This document shows, piece after piece, positions 36,156 through 45,159 of a stretch of DNA of 64,000 nucleotides. Position 1 is the first letter of the stretch. Every line of letters begins with the position of its first letter. A model generated the notes under the pieces. That model worked only from the letters and a program-made list of their open reading frames with translations. It was not told where the DNA came from and did not search any database. Position numbers and translations under genes: made by a program. Source of the DNA: Sphingobium sp. (GTDB taxonomy: Bacteria; Pseudomonadota; Alphaproteobacteria; Sphingomonadales; Sphingomonadaceae); contig NZ_QFOA01000002.1 of NCBI RefSeq assembly GCF_003248505.1, positions 1 through 64,000 on the forward strand, read 5' to 3'.

Positions 36156-37184
36156 ATGAAGACATTATTGCCCACCTCGACCGCCGGCAGCCTGCCCAAG
36201 CCCTCTTGGCTAGCGGAGCCGGAAAAGCTCTGGGCGGCGTGGAAATTACAGGACGAACAATTGTCGGAGGGCAAGAAGGACGCGCTGCGCCTGGCGGTAA
36301 GCGATCAAGAGCAGGCCGGCATCACGATCGTCGGCGACGGCGAACAGACGCGCCAGCATTTCGTCACCACCTTTGTCGAGCATTTGAGCGGCGTGGATTT
36401 CGAGAAGCGCGAGACCGTCAGGATTCGCAACAGGTATGACGCCAGTGTGCCAACGGTCGTGGATGCTGTTGCCCGGACGAAGCCTGTCTTTGTGGAGGAC
36501 GCCAGATATCTGCGCGCGCAAACCGATCAGCCGATCAAATGGACGCTGCCTGGCCCCATGACGATGATCGATACGCTGTACGACGCCCATTACAAAAGCC
36601 GCGAGAAGCTCGCCTGGGAGTTTGCGAAGATCCTCAATCAGGAAGCAAAGGAGCTGGAAGCCGCCGGGGTAGACATCGTCCAGTTCGACGAACCGGCCTT
36701 CAACGTCTTCTTCGACGAGGCGAACGATTGGGGCATCGCCACTTTGGAAAGAGCGGCGGAGGGGCTGAAATGCGAAACGGCGGTCCACATCTGCTACGGA
36801 TACGGCATCAAGGCTAACACAGACTGGAAAAAGACGCTGGGATCCGAATGGCGGCAGTACGAAGAAACATTCCCCAATCTTCAGAAATCGACAATCGATA
36901 TTGTCTCGCTGGAATGCCACCATTCCCATGTTCCGATGGACCTTATCGCACTGATCCGGGGCAAGAAAGTGATGGTCGGTGCCATCGACGTGGCGAGCGA
37001 TACCGTCGAAACGCCGGAGGAAGTGGCCGATACGCTGCGAAGGGCGCTGGAATTCGTGGATGCAGACAAGCTTTATCCGTCCACCAATTGCGGCATGGCG
37101 CCCTTGTCGCGTCAGGTCGCGCTGGGCAAGCTTAAAGCCTTGGGCGCCGGCGCGGCGATTGTCCGGAAAGAACTGACGGCCTGA
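36156..37184 (+). CDS. mesD: MesD, core MetE-type folate-independent methionine synthase
   Basis: 342 residues, only the C-terminal half of classical MetE (about 750). The zinc ligands are visible: His211 and Cys213 (VHICYG), Glu253 (DIVSLECHHS) and Cys312 (NCGMAPL). The N-terminal folate-binding half of MetE is missing, so 5-methyl-tetrahydrofolate-triglutamate is not the expected donor. STAGSLPKPSWL at the start is typical of these short enzymes. With MesX it should methylate homocysteine in the cytoplasm. Start chosen at ATG 36156 (GAGG upstream) over the open frame that overlaps mesX. Confidence 0.88.
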   Translation: MKTLLPTSTAGSLPKPSWLAEPEKLWAAWKLQDEQLSEGKKDALRLAVSDQEQAGITIVGDGEQTRQHFVTTFVEHLSGVDFEKRETVRIRNRYDASVPTVVDAVARTKPVFVEDARYLRAQTDQPIKWTLPGPMTMIDTLYDAHYKSREKLAWEFAKILNQEAKELEAAGVDIVQFDEPAFNVFFDEANDWGIATLERAAEGLKCETAVHICYGYGIKANTDWKKTLGSEWRQYEETFPNLQKSTIDIVSLECHHSHVPMDLIALIRGKKVMVGAIDVASDTVETPEEVADTLRRALEFVDADKLYPSTNCGMAPLSRQVALGKLKALGAGAAIVRKELTA

Positions 37185-37800
37185 CAGACCGCAGACCGTT
37201 TCACAACGGAGCGGGCGTTGGCGCTCGCAGCAAATATGCGCGTAGCGGCGGTGAAGATCGCCGCTTCGCGAATTTGCATGCCCCGCGTCAGGAAATCATC
37301 CATGAACCCGGGCCTGCGCCGCTTGCTGCTGGATCCCTGATCCAGCACTATCGATCACGGCCCGCAATTGAGTGACGGTTGGGCGCGAAAATCCCGACGG
37401 AGCACGGGGTGGGTGATGATGTTTTCGCTACATTTTTGGGTGTATGAGCCAGCACACCCTCACCGATTGGCGATGTAATTCGGGTCCTTAAAACCTGCTG
37501 AAAAACCGTCGGGCGATATGCTTTCCGTATCTGTATCCCTTGGGGCAGGGCCAAATCTGCTGGGGCGAAGCCCAAAATCGCAGGCCAATACGACATTGAC
37601 AAAAGCTTTGCCGTTGGGAATGGTAACGATACCAATTATCTTCCGGCTCCGGTGCCTCACGTCGGCTTTTCGGCAGCGGTAGGTGAACGCGGTCGTGGAA
37701 GGCCGTTCGCTACAGGTTTTCCTGGTGTGGAGGACGGTATCTATCCCTCTGTCTTCTGCGCTGTAGCCGACAGTCAATTAAACAGGGTCATTTAACGCTT
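37185..37800. other. 616-base non-coding region upstream of GH2 gene
   Basis: Several minus-strand ORFs of 78-105 codons occur but none resembles a protein family or has a ribosome site. The right part carries a promoter-like TTGACA (37596-37601) followed 19 bases later by the LacI-type operator at 37621. About 165 bases of leader then precede the GH2 start. Confidence 0.45.
37621..37634. promoter_or_regulatory. LacI-type operator upstream of GH2 gene
   Basis: TGGTAACGATACCA, arms TGGTA/TACCA around a central ACGA. Identical to the site at 57520-57533 before the GH115 gene. It falls in the -10/+1 zone of the TTGACA at 37596. Confidence 0.7.
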
Positions 37801-40512
37801 ATGACGATATCCCCATTTCGCGGTCGCTCCCTGACATGTGCTGGCAGGCTTGTCCTTGCGGCCTGCCTCCTGATCCCCGCCGAATGGGCGGCGGCAAGGG
37901 AAAGCGTATCGATTAGCAAGGGGTGGCGCTTCACTCGGGGAGATCCCGCCGGGCTCACGACGGACCTGCGTTACGATGTCCGCCCACCCATTGAAGATAC
38001 GGGCGACGGAAAGGTGGCGGACGCGCGACCGGATGCCGCGGTGAAGGTCGACGATGGGAACGCGCAGGTTCTCAAACCCTGGATTCTTCCCAGCGCCAAT
38101 CCCTTCATCAAGGACCCGGCGAAGCGCCATGTTCGCCCGGCCGGTAACCCCGGTGGCGATGTGTCCTATGTTCAGGCGAATTATGACGACAGTGGATGGA
38201 CTCGCGTCGACCTGCCGCATGACTGGGCGATTGCCGGACCTTTCATCGTGGATGGCCCTTATGGCGGGATGGGGCGTCTGCCGAGTTGGGGGATCGGCTG
38301 GTATCGCAAGACGCTGGATATCCCTGCCAGCGCGAAAGGGCAGTCCATCTTTCTGGATGTGGAAGGCGCGATGTCCTACGCCACCGTCTGGCTCAACGGA
38401 AAGCTCGTGGGCGGGTGGCCCTATGGTTACAACAGCTTCCGTCTCGACCTGACGCCTTATGCCATCGCCGGCGGGAAGAACCAGCTTGCCATCCGGCTCG
38501 ACAATCCGGCAGCGTCCGCGCGATGGTATCCGGGCGGCGGGCTCTACCGCGACATTTATCTCACCACCGCCAACAAGGTTCATGTCGGCCAATGGGGCGG
38601 GGTCGTCCGCACGCCCGAAGTCAGCAAGGACCGGGCCACCGTCGATGTTAGTCTGAGCCTCGACAATGATGGCAATACGGCAGCGGATGTGCAGGTCGCG
38701 ACGACGCTGTATGCCCTCGATCCCGACGGGCGGCAGTCGAAGCGCCCTGTTGCCAGCATCGCGCGCCAGTCGATCAGGATCGAGCCGGGTGCGAAAGCCG
38801 TCCTGCAAGGATCTACCGTTCTCGCCAATCCCCGCCTGTGGGGACCGCCGCCGACCCAGCAGCCCAATCGATACGTCGCTGTGTCGACGATCACGCAGGG
38901 CGGCAAGACGATAGACCGTTACGAAACCCGTTTCGGCGTTCGGGATGTCAAGTTCGATCCCGACAGGGGCGTCATTGTCAACGGCGAACACATCCCCCTG
39001 CGCGGGGTTAACAATCACCATGATCTCGGCGCGCTCGGTGCCGCCTTCAACGTACGCGCGGCCGAACGGCAGCTGGAAATCCTGCGCGACATGGGCGCAA
39101 ACGCCGTGCGGATGAGCCACAACCCGCCTGCTCCGGAACTGCTCGAACTCACCGACCGGATGGGCTTCCTGGTCATGGACGAAGTTTTCGACAGTTGGGA
39201 AAAGAAGAAAACGCCGCATGATTTCCATTTGATCTTCCCGGACTGGCATGAGGCGGATGCTCGCGCCATGGTGCGCCGGGACCGCAATCACCCCTCGATC
39301 ATCCTGTGGAGCATCGGGAACGAGGTCGGCGAACAATATGACGGTGAGGCAGGGGCCAAGATCGGTCGGGAATTGATCGCGATCGCCCATGAGGAGGACC
39401 CGAGTCGTCTTGCAACCGGTGCGATGAACTTTGCCAAGGCCGACATGCCTTTGCCTGCCACGGTCGATGTCATCAGCCTCAACTATCAGGGCGCGGGAAT
39501 TCGCGGGATCCTGGGGCAGTATCCCGCCTTCCGTGCGAAGTTTCCCGACAAGGTGATCCTGTCGTCCGAAAGTGCATCCGCCCTCTCAAGTCGCGGCGAG
39601 TATATCTTTCCCGTGGCCGGGGCGATCAGCGGCCCCGTACGCCCTTGGTCGGGCGGCAATCCCGAGACGCATCAGGTTTCGGCCTATGAGATGCACGCCT
39701 CCGATTTTGGATCCTCGCCCGACAGGGTTTGGGCAGCGGACGATCAAAATCCCTATGTGGCGGGGGAGTTCGTATGGACAGGCTTCGACTATCTTGGTGA
39801 GCCTACACCCTATTACACATCGCGCAGTTCTTATTCCGGCATTCTCGACCTGGCCGGATTCCCCAAGGACCGGTTCTGGCTGTATCAATCGCGCTGGCGC
39901 CCGGATCTCAAGTTCGCCCACATCCTGCCGCACTGGACATGGCCCGACCGGGTAGGTCAGATCACGCCGGTGCATGTCTTCTCGTCAGCCGACGACGCCG
40001 AACTGTTCGTCAACGGCAAGTCCCAGGGCAAGGTGAAGAAGCGCGATTATGAATATCGCTTCCGTTGGGATTATGTCGTTTACGAGCCTGGCGAGGTAAA
40101 GGTGGTCACATGGAAGAAGGGGCAGCCGTGGGCCACCGAAACGGTCCGCACGGTCGGAAAGGCCGTCAAGCTGTCGCTCGTGCCCGATAGGCGCATCATC
40201 GACAATGACGGTCGCGATCTCAGCTTTGTCACGGTCAAGATCGTCGATGAAGATGGCAACGTCGTGCCTTACGCCAAGCAGAAGATCGAATTTTCGGTTG
40301 CAGGCCCGGGTCGAATCGTCGCCACCGACAACGGCGATCCAACGGACATGACAGTCTTCCCATCCAAATCGCGGGCCGCGTTCAATGGGTTCGCACTCGC
40401 CATTGTCGAGGCAGACGCAGGGCATTCCGGCAAGATCAAAGTGAGCGCTCATGTCGACGGTCTTGCAGACGCCACGACGGAGATAGAGGCGTCTCGCACA
40501 CACCAGCGATAA
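37801..40512 (+). CDS. Glycoside hydrolase family 2 (beta-galactosidase/beta-glucuronidase type)
   Basis: 903 residues with a signal peptide (about 1-33, GRLVLAACLLIPAEWAAA). Jelly-roll sugar-binding domain (GWRFTRGD...YDDSGWTRVDLPHDWAI...WYRKTLDIP...VWLNGKLVGGWPYGYNSFRLDLTPY), an Ig-like domain, then the TIM barrel (RGVNNHHDLGALG, MGANAVRMSHNPPAPELLELTDRMGFLVMDEVFDSW). Acid/base Glu508 (WSIGNEVG) and nucleophile Glu590 (VILSSES) are present. C-terminal Ig-like domains (VHVFSSADDAELFVNGKSQGKV) follow. It is exported, a retaining exo-glycosidase; the sugar is unproven. It shares a LacI-type operator with the downstream TBDR and the GH115 gene. The ribosome site is weak. Confidence 0.9.
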   Translation: MTISPFRGRSLTCAGRLVLAACLLIPAEWAAARESVSISKGWRFTRGDPAGLTTDLRYDVRPPIEDTGDGKVADARPDAAVKVDDGNAQVLKPWILPSANPFIKDPAKRHVRPAGNPGGDVSYVQANYDDSGWTRVDLPHDWAIAGPFIVDGPYGGMGRLPSWGIGWYRKTLDIPASAKGQSIFLDVEGAMSYATVWLNGKLVGGWPYGYNSFRLDLTPYAIAGGKNQLAIRLDNPAASARWYPGGGLYRDIYLTTANKVHVGQWGGVVRTPEVSKDRATVDVSLSLDNDGNTAADVQVATTLYALDPDGRQSKRPVASIARQSIRIEPGAKAVLQGSTVLANPRLWGPPPTQQPNRYVAVSTITQGGKTIDRYETRFGVRDVKFDPDRGVIVNGEHIPLRGVNNHHDLGALGAAFNVRAAERQLEILRDMGANAVRMSHNPPAPELLELTDRMGFLVMDEVFDSWEKKKTPHDFHLIFPDWHEADARAMVRRDRNHPSIILWSIGNEVGEQYDGEAGAKIGRELIAIAHEEDPSRLATGAMNFAKADMPLPATVDVISLNYQGAGIRGILGQYPAFRAKFPDKVILSSESASALSSRGEYIFPVAGAISGPVRPWSGGNPETHQVSAYEMHASDFGSSPDRVWAADDQNPYVAGEFVWTGFDYLGEPTPYYTSRSSYSGILDLAGFPKDRFWLYQSRWRPDLKFAHILPHWTWPDRVGQITPVHVFSSADDAELFVNGKSQGKVKKRDYEYRFRWDYVVYEPGEVKVVTWKKGQPWATETVRTVGKAVKLSLVPDRRIIDNDGRDLSFVTVKIVDEDGNVVPYAKQKIEFSVAGPGRIVATDNGDPTDMTVFPSKSRAAFNGFALAIVEADAGHSGKIKVSAHVDGLADATTEIEASRTHQR

Positions 40513-40513
40513 T

Positions 40514-40527
40514 TTGTAACGCTACCA
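40514..40527. promoter_or_regulatory. LacI-type operator, upstream site of TBDR promoter
   Basis: TTGTAACGCTACCA, a variant of TGGTAACGATACCA; 18 bases upstream of the TTGACA of the TBDR promoter and right after the GH2 stop. Confidence 0.6.
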
Positions 40528-40544
40528 TTCGGCAATTTTTGAGA

Positions 40545-40573
40545 TTGACAATCGGACCGGAACACCTTTTATA
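40545..40573 (+). promoter_or_regulatory. sigma70-type promoter of the carbohydrate TBDR
   Basis: TTGACA (40545-40550), 17-base spacer, TTTATA (40568-40573). It is flanked by LacI-type operators on both sides, as in looping repression. Confidence 0.6.
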
Positions 40574-40579
40574 GCTGTC

Positions 40580-40593
40580 TGATAGCGTTACCA
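40580..40593. promoter_or_regulatory. LacI-type operator, downstream site of TBDR promoter
   Basis: TGATAGCGTTACCA. It sits at the expected transcription start, 6 bases after the -10. Centre to centre it is 66 bases from the upstream site. Confidence 0.65.
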
Positions 40594-40644
40594 CTTAAAG
40601 ACTTCCCCGATGTATCGGGAAAGCGTTCAGGAGAGGGGTTCTTC

Positions 40645-43536
40645 ATGTTTTCGCGCCAACGTTATGTTCGCGCCGCGCTTTTTGCGGCATCCGCGATCGG
40701 GACACTGTCTGCGTCGTCGCTTGTTTTTGCTCAGGACGCAGCGCAAACGGCTTCGCCGCAGGACGGCGATGTCGCCGATATCGTCGTGACCGGCATCCGT
40801 GGTTCGCTGCAAAGTGCGACCAATGCCAAGAAGGACGCGGTTGCGTTCGGCGATTCGATTTTCGCTGAAGATATCGGCAAGCTGCCTGCCACGAACCTTG
40901 CCGAAACCCTCAATCGTATGCCGGGCGTCCGCCTTAACCGTGATATCAACGGCGAAGGCACGCAGGTTGCCATCCGTGGTCTCGGCCCAAGCTTCACGCG
41001 CGTTCTCTTGAATGGATCGCAACTTCAGGTTGCTTCCGACGGCGGCACAAACGGTGGCAGCGCGAACCGTGAAGTCGATCTGGACTTCTTCCCGTCCGAA
41101 CTGTTCACCCGGCTGGATCTCGCCAAAAGCCCGTCGCCCTCGACCCTTGAAGGCGGCATCGCGGGTACGGTGAACCTGCGCAACGCGCGTCCCTTCGATA
41201 AGCCCGGCACGCACGTGACGGTCGTCGCCCAGGGACAATATACCGACAGCAACGACAAGATTTCCCCGCGCGGCGCAATCGTCGCCAGCCATACGACAGA
41301 CACGTTCGGCATTCTTCTCGGTGTGGCTGGCGTCAAGACCAAGACGCGCGTCGACGGCTTCGAAACGCTGGGCTGGACCGACGGTAATCTGGGCGTCGGC
41401 GATCCGGGCGGCAACAATTTCAGCTATGCCTCGGTCGTTCCGCGTAATGCAGGGCATGGCCTTGTTGCCGGGCAGCCGGTCGACGTGGTCGCAACTTCGG
41501 GGCTGACGCGCAGCCAGCTCAGCACCGCGTTGATCCCACGTCTCGGTCGTCAGGCTCTGACCGAGGGCGATCGCTCCCGCATCTCGGCGCTGGCCGCGCT
41601 CGAATGGCGGCCCAGCGACGAATTGCATTTCGCGCTCGACGGCCTTTGGGCGAAGTCCAAGCGCAATTATGACCGTCTGATCATGAACTGGCAGGTCCGG
41701 AATTCCGGCCCCGGCACCAGCGCGCAATCGACCGGCGGCATGATCCCCATCGGCCTGACGCTGGACGATAACGGCGTCGTCACCAACGGCACTTTCGCCA
41801 ATTCGTCCTTCTTCCTCGAAGCCAGCCAGTTCAAGCAGACCACTCGTTTCTGGAACGTCAACCCCAGCGTAAGCTGGAAGCCGAGCGACATGTTGAAGGT
41901 CGATTTGAGCGCTAACTGGTCGAAGAGCCGCTTCTTCCGCGAACAGCCGACCTGGGCATTCCAGACCCGGCCTCAGTCGGGCGTCGACGTTTATTTCGAC
42001 AATACCGGGCAGGGCGATTATCCAGCGATTACCACCAACGTCGATCTCAACAATCCGAACAACGGATTGTGGGAATGGTATCGCCAGAACGTCGCACTGG
42101 TACGCCGCACGACCGAAACCCGCGGTGCGCATCTGGACGTCATGTACGGCGACGATATGTTCAACGTGAAAGTCGGCGCGGCCTATGATCGGGCCCAGCG
42201 CACCATTCGCGCCTATGACAACAGCCCGGCCTATCAGCTGTCGGTTTGCGGCGCGGGGTGCACGGGCGCAACCGGATCGATCCCGACCAGCGCGATCCCC
42301 GGCTTCCTCACTCCCGGAACGACAACCAATTTCGGTCATCTGGCGAGCGGCAATATCGGTCTCACTCAGTTCATTCGCCCGGACTTCGGTGCGATCCAGC
42401 AGGCAACCAACTATGCCAGCTTCCGCGATGGCGCGCCGGAAACACGTGGAGCCGTCACCGGCGGCGCGACCGGCGATATGGATGAAAAGGTCATTGGTGC
42501 CTATTTCGAGCTGAACGGCGTAACGACGATTGCCGGTCGCGACCTGCACATCAACACAGGTATGCGTTACGCCCACACCAAGCAGTTCGTGGTTGGACCC
42601 AGCCAGATCGGCACGACCATCGTCGATATCACGTCGCAGTCCACATACGAAAACTTCCTGCCGTCGATCAACCTCACCTACGATGTGATGGACAATGTAA
42701 AGCTCCGCGCTTCGGCGTCGCGGACGATGACGCGGCCCGACGCTAGCCAGATCCTGCCGGGTGTTACTTTCTCCGATCCGTCGGCGCTGGTGGCGAGCGC
42801 GGGTAATCCCGATCTCAAGCCCTATACGTCTGACAACTACGATATCGGCGGTGAAATCTACACCGGCGGCATCGGCTATGTCGGTGTCTCGGCCTTTATG
42901 AAGAACATCCAGGGCTTCACCGTGACGCGGTCGCAGGAAGTGACATTCGGTTCGCTCAATATTCCGTTCGAAAGCCTGATCGCAACGCAGCAGAACGCGC
43001 TTAACGACCGGTCGTTGCAGACCGGCGTGCCGGTCGCCAACCTGCCCGTTACGGTCAACCGCCCGATCAACCTCTCCGATCTCAAGATCAAGGGGCTGGA
43101 AGTGACGTGGGTGCAGCCGCTCGACTTCCTGGTGAAGGGGATCGGTTTCTCGGCCAACGGTACGTATCTCGATCAGTCGTCCTCTTCGGGTCTGGTTGCG
43201 ACCGGTGTGTCCAAATATTCGTACAACCTTCAGGGTTTCTATGAAAATGACGGCCTTTCGATCAGTCTGAATTATGTGTGGAACGACGATGCGATCGCGG
43301 TGAATCGTCCGCAGAATGGCATCCAGAACGCCTCCCTGCGGTCCAAGGCGCGCGGGCAGTTCGATATGTCGGCTGGGTATCAGTTGCCGTTCTTCAACAA
43401 AGCGCTGCGATTGACGCTCGATGCACTCAACATCACCAACGAGCCGATCCGCACCAACTTCGAATATGATAGTGCGCCTTACTCGGTCTATTATCCGGGT
43501 CGTACTGTACTCGCCGGTATCCGCGCTAACTTCTGA
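40645..43536 (+). CDS. TonB-dependent receptor, carbohydrate type (TonB-Xanth-Caul family)
   Basis: 963 residues. Signal peptide to about residue 29 (LSASSLVFAQ). The N-terminus DIVVTGIRGSLQSATNAKKDAVAFGDSIFAEDIGKLPATNLAETLNRMPGVRLNRDINGEGTQVAIRGLGPSFTRVLLNGSQL is the hallmark of the large Xanthomonas/Caulobacter receptor family often tied to plant-polysaccharide uptake. The barrel ends YYPGRTVLAGIRANF. Placement behind a GH2 enzyme, and operators shared with GH115, suggest import of oligosaccharides containing uronic acid or galactose (inference). Strong terminator follows. Confidence 0.92.
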   Translation: MFSRQRYVRAALFAASAIGTLSASSLVFAQDAAQTASPQDGDVADIVVTGIRGSLQSATNAKKDAVAFGDSIFAEDIGKLPATNLAETLNRMPGVRLNRDINGEGTQVAIRGLGPSFTRVLLNGSQLQVASDGGTNGGSANREVDLDFFPSELFTRLDLAKSPSPSTLEGGIAGTVNLRNARPFDKPGTHVTVVAQGQYTDSNDKISPRGAIVASHTTDTFGILLGVAGVKTKTRVDGFETLGWTDGNLGVGDPGGNNFSYASVVPRNAGHGLVAGQPVDVVATSGLTRSQLSTALIPRLGRQALTEGDRSRISALAALEWRPSDELHFALDGLWAKSKRNYDRLIMNWQVRNSGPGTSAQSTGGMIPIGLTLDDNGVVTNGTFANSSFFLEASQFKQTTRFWNVNPSVSWKPSDMLKVDLSANWSKSRFFREQPTWAFQTRPQSGVDVYFDNTGQGDYPAITTNVDLNNPNNGLWEWYRQNVALVRRTTETRGAHLDVMYGDDMFNVKVGAAYDRAQRTIRAYDNSPAYQLSVCGAGCTGATGSIPTSAIPGFLTPGTTTNFGHLASGNIGLTQFIRPDFGAIQQATNYASFRDGAPETRGAVTGGATGDMDEKVIGAYFELNGVTTIAGRDLHINTGMRYAHTKQFVVGPSQIGTTIVDITSQSTYENFLPSINLTYDVMDNVKLRASASRTMTRPDASQILPGVTFSDPSALVASAGNPDLKPYTSDNYDIGGEIYTGGIGYVGVSAFMKNIQGFTVTRSQEVTFGSLNIPFESLIATQQNALNDRSLQTGVPVANLPVTVNRPINLSDLKIKGLEVTWVQPLDFLVKGIGFSANGTYLDQSSSSGLVATGVSKYSYNLQGFYENDGLSISLNYVWNDDAIAVNRPQNGIQNASLRSKARGQFDMSAGYQLPFFNKALRLTLDALNITNEPIRTNFEYDSAPYSVYYPGRTVLAGIRANF

Positions 43537-43560
43537 CGAAGCGCGTCAGGTTTATTTACG

Positions 43561-43587
43561 GGCCGGCGGAAACGCCGGCCTTTTTTT
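43561..43587 (+). terminator. intrinsic terminator of the carbohydrate TBDR
   Basis: GGCCGGCG-GAAA-CGCCGGCC followed by seven T. Textbook stem with a GNRA loop. Confidence 0.95.
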
Positions 43588-43855
43588 GTCAACGGGCGGT
43601 TGGCCTCCAAGGCCATTGAATCAGAGTTATGCGACAAAAAGGGGACGGAGGCGATTGCCGCCCCGGGCGGATCGACGCGTGGTGATCGCGGTAAGCCGCT
43701 ATAGGAATGATCGGATTACGGCCGGTCGAATCCTTCATCGAAGGTCGGTCCAAAAACCTACGGGTACGCCGGGGCGGTTGTCATGCGCCTCTGATAGCAG
43801 CGAGGCAGTATCGTCCGAATCTCCGGCTTACTTTTGCTCGCCATATGCCTATCTG
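43588..43855. other. intergenic region, nothing recognised
   Basis: Between the TBDR terminator and the mucR terminator. No supported gene or signal. Confidence 0.4.
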
Positions 43856-43893
43856 AAACGACCGGCGCAGCCAATGAGCCGCGCCGGTCGTTT
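43856..43893 (-). terminator. terminator of the mucR gene
   Basis: AAACGACCGGCGC pairs with GCGCCGGTCGTTT; on the minus strand it ends in TTT. It lies 28 bases past the mucR stop. Confidence 0.75.
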
Positions 43894-43920
43894 GGACTAT
43901 CGATAATGCTACGATGCGTC

Positions 43921-44397
43921 TTATTCGGACGCAGCCGGATCGACGGCCTTTTTGGCGCGCCCCTTGGGAGCGGGGACCTTGGTCTTGGTTCCGGGCTTGC
44001 GGCCCAATCCGATCTTTTTCGCAAGGTCGCGGCGTTGCTCGGTATAGCTTGCTGCAACCATGGGGTAATCGCGAGGAAGACCGAAGGTCTCCCGGTAGCT
44101 TTCCGGCGTATATCCATTTTGCGCCAGATGCCGCCGCAGCATCTTGTAGGGCTTGCCGTCGATCATGCTGACAAGATGGTCGGGCTTGACGGACGCGCGG
44201 ACGGAAACTGCCCCCTTGGGTTTTTCATCGACAGGCTCGGGAGCCTTGTTCAGTCCTGCAAGCGCTGCGTGCACATTGGCAATCAGGGTTGCGACGTCCC
44301 CTACGGCAACGGAGTTCGCGCTGACATGGGAAGCGACGATATCGGCGGTGAGTGTCACGAGCAGTTCGTTATGTTGATTATCGTCGGTATCGTTCAT
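43921..44397 (-). CDS. MucR/Ros-family regulator lacking zinc-finger cysteines
   Basis: 158 residues. The core VSVRASVKPDHLVSMIDGKPYKMLRRHLAQNGYTPESYRETFGLPRDYPMVAASYTEQRRDLAKKIGLG aligns with Ros/MucR. In zinc-binding members the first finger strand reads V-C-L-E-D-G-K; here it is VSMIDGK, and no cysteine is present in the domain, while the RRHL histidine remains. This resembles the zinc-free Ros/MucR group. MucR proteins bind AT-rich DNA and act as H-NS-like global regulators in alphaproteobacteria. The basic C-terminal tail (KPGTKTKVPAPKGRAKKA) may add DNA affinity. GAGGG precedes the start. Confidence 0.88.
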   Translation of the reverse strand: MNDTDDNQHNELLVTLTADIVASHVSANSVAVGDVATLIANVHAALAGLNKAPEPVDEKPKGAVSVRASVKPDHLVSMIDGKPYKMLRRHLAQNGYTPESYRETFGLPRDYPMVAASYTEQRRDLAKKIGLGRKPGTKTKVPAPKGRAKKAVDPAASE

Positions 44398-44593
44398 GAC
44401 TTGCGGCCCTCATATGATGAAAGCTCGGATATAGGCTGATTTCATCCATTGTCACTCGAGGATTTGGATGATCTCTATGCCCCATTGATTGTCGGCATAC
44501 GGTTCGCGTATGTCCGGCATCTATAGGTTGTCGATCTCCCGGATATCGATGCAGGCATGTCAATTCTTGAGGGCTCGCGTGGTAAGTACGGGG

Positions 44594-44967
44594 TCACTCG
44601 AAATTTTGCCAAATATTTGAACCGAGTACCGCGGCGATGGCGGAAGGAGCGGTTGGCACGTAACCGTCGACATAGCTCGCCATAGCGGGCCGGAGCGATA
44701 GATCGCCTCCCCCGCCGTGCCATTCTTGCCCGTCGAATGCCATTGCGGCGCATGCGGCGTTGCGAGAGTGGAATAGTGAAGACTGTGGCCGCGCAGCGTG
44801 CCTCCGGGCAAGTCGGCATCGACGCGCCACTTGCGCGTTCGAGGATCATCGGATCGACGAAGTCGGGCCCGCATTTGAACACGCGCACGCGCCGCCCGGC
44901 CTGCCGGTGGCGACGGGCGAGCGCTGCCGTGACCATGGTCTTGCCCCGTCCCGATGCCCCTCGATGA
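44594..44967 (-). pseudogene. cobB: cobB (cobyrinate a,c-diamide synthase) fossil
   Basis: One minus frame reads GASGRGKTMVTAALARRHRQ and continues to KCGPDFVDPMILERASG, the P-loop N-terminus of CobB (residues about 10-60). The frame then shifts, and DLPGGTLRGHSLHYSTLATP, then after another shift ASYVDGYVPTAPSAIAAVLG, match the end of CobB. About 300 internal residues are missing and at least two frameshifts are present, so the gene is dead. It follows a cobO fossil and btuM in the same direction, the remains of a btuM-cobO-cobB operon. Confidence 0.8.
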
Positions 44968-45150
44968 ACTGGAACACCGCTACCTTTCGACCGTAGCCCA
45001 CCGTTCACGCCACCATGCCGAAGGCGCTTAGGGATTTGCCCTTGCCGTTACTGGTCAGGACTAGCAGCAATCCCTTGTCGCATGTGGCTGCGGCGATCTT
45101 GGCATTGACGACGGTCTTGCGTTTTTTAGCGCTCTTGCGATGGGCGTCCT
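44958..45150 (-). pseudogene. cobO: cobO (cob(I)alamin adenosyltransferase) fossil
   Basis: The minus frame reads RKTVVNAKIAAATCDKGLLL, then VLTSNGKGKSLSAFGMVA, an in-frame TGA, and TVGYGRKVAVFQFIEG, the conserved N-terminal P-loop region of CobO/BtuR (GKGKSTAAFGMVxRxxGxGxKVxxxQFIKG). The TGA stands where a codon is expected. The rest of CobO is absent, running straight into the cobB remnant. No start codon or upstream portion is present; the frame is closed by a TAG just before. Confidence 0.78.
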
Positions 45151-45159
45151 AGCTCGCGC

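Noticed and set aside
37112..37777. Possible remnant of a LacI regulator or transposase upstream of GH2
   Set aside because: Minus-strand frames of 78-105 codons show only chance similarity; no helix-turn-helix or DDE motif and no inverted repeats.
37792..39390. 532-codon minus-strand open frame
   Set aside because: Antisense shadow of the GH2 gene, which has clear catalytic motifs.
40627..42576. 649-codon minus-strand open frame
   Set aside because: Antisense to the carbohydrate TBDR; no ribosome site or domain.
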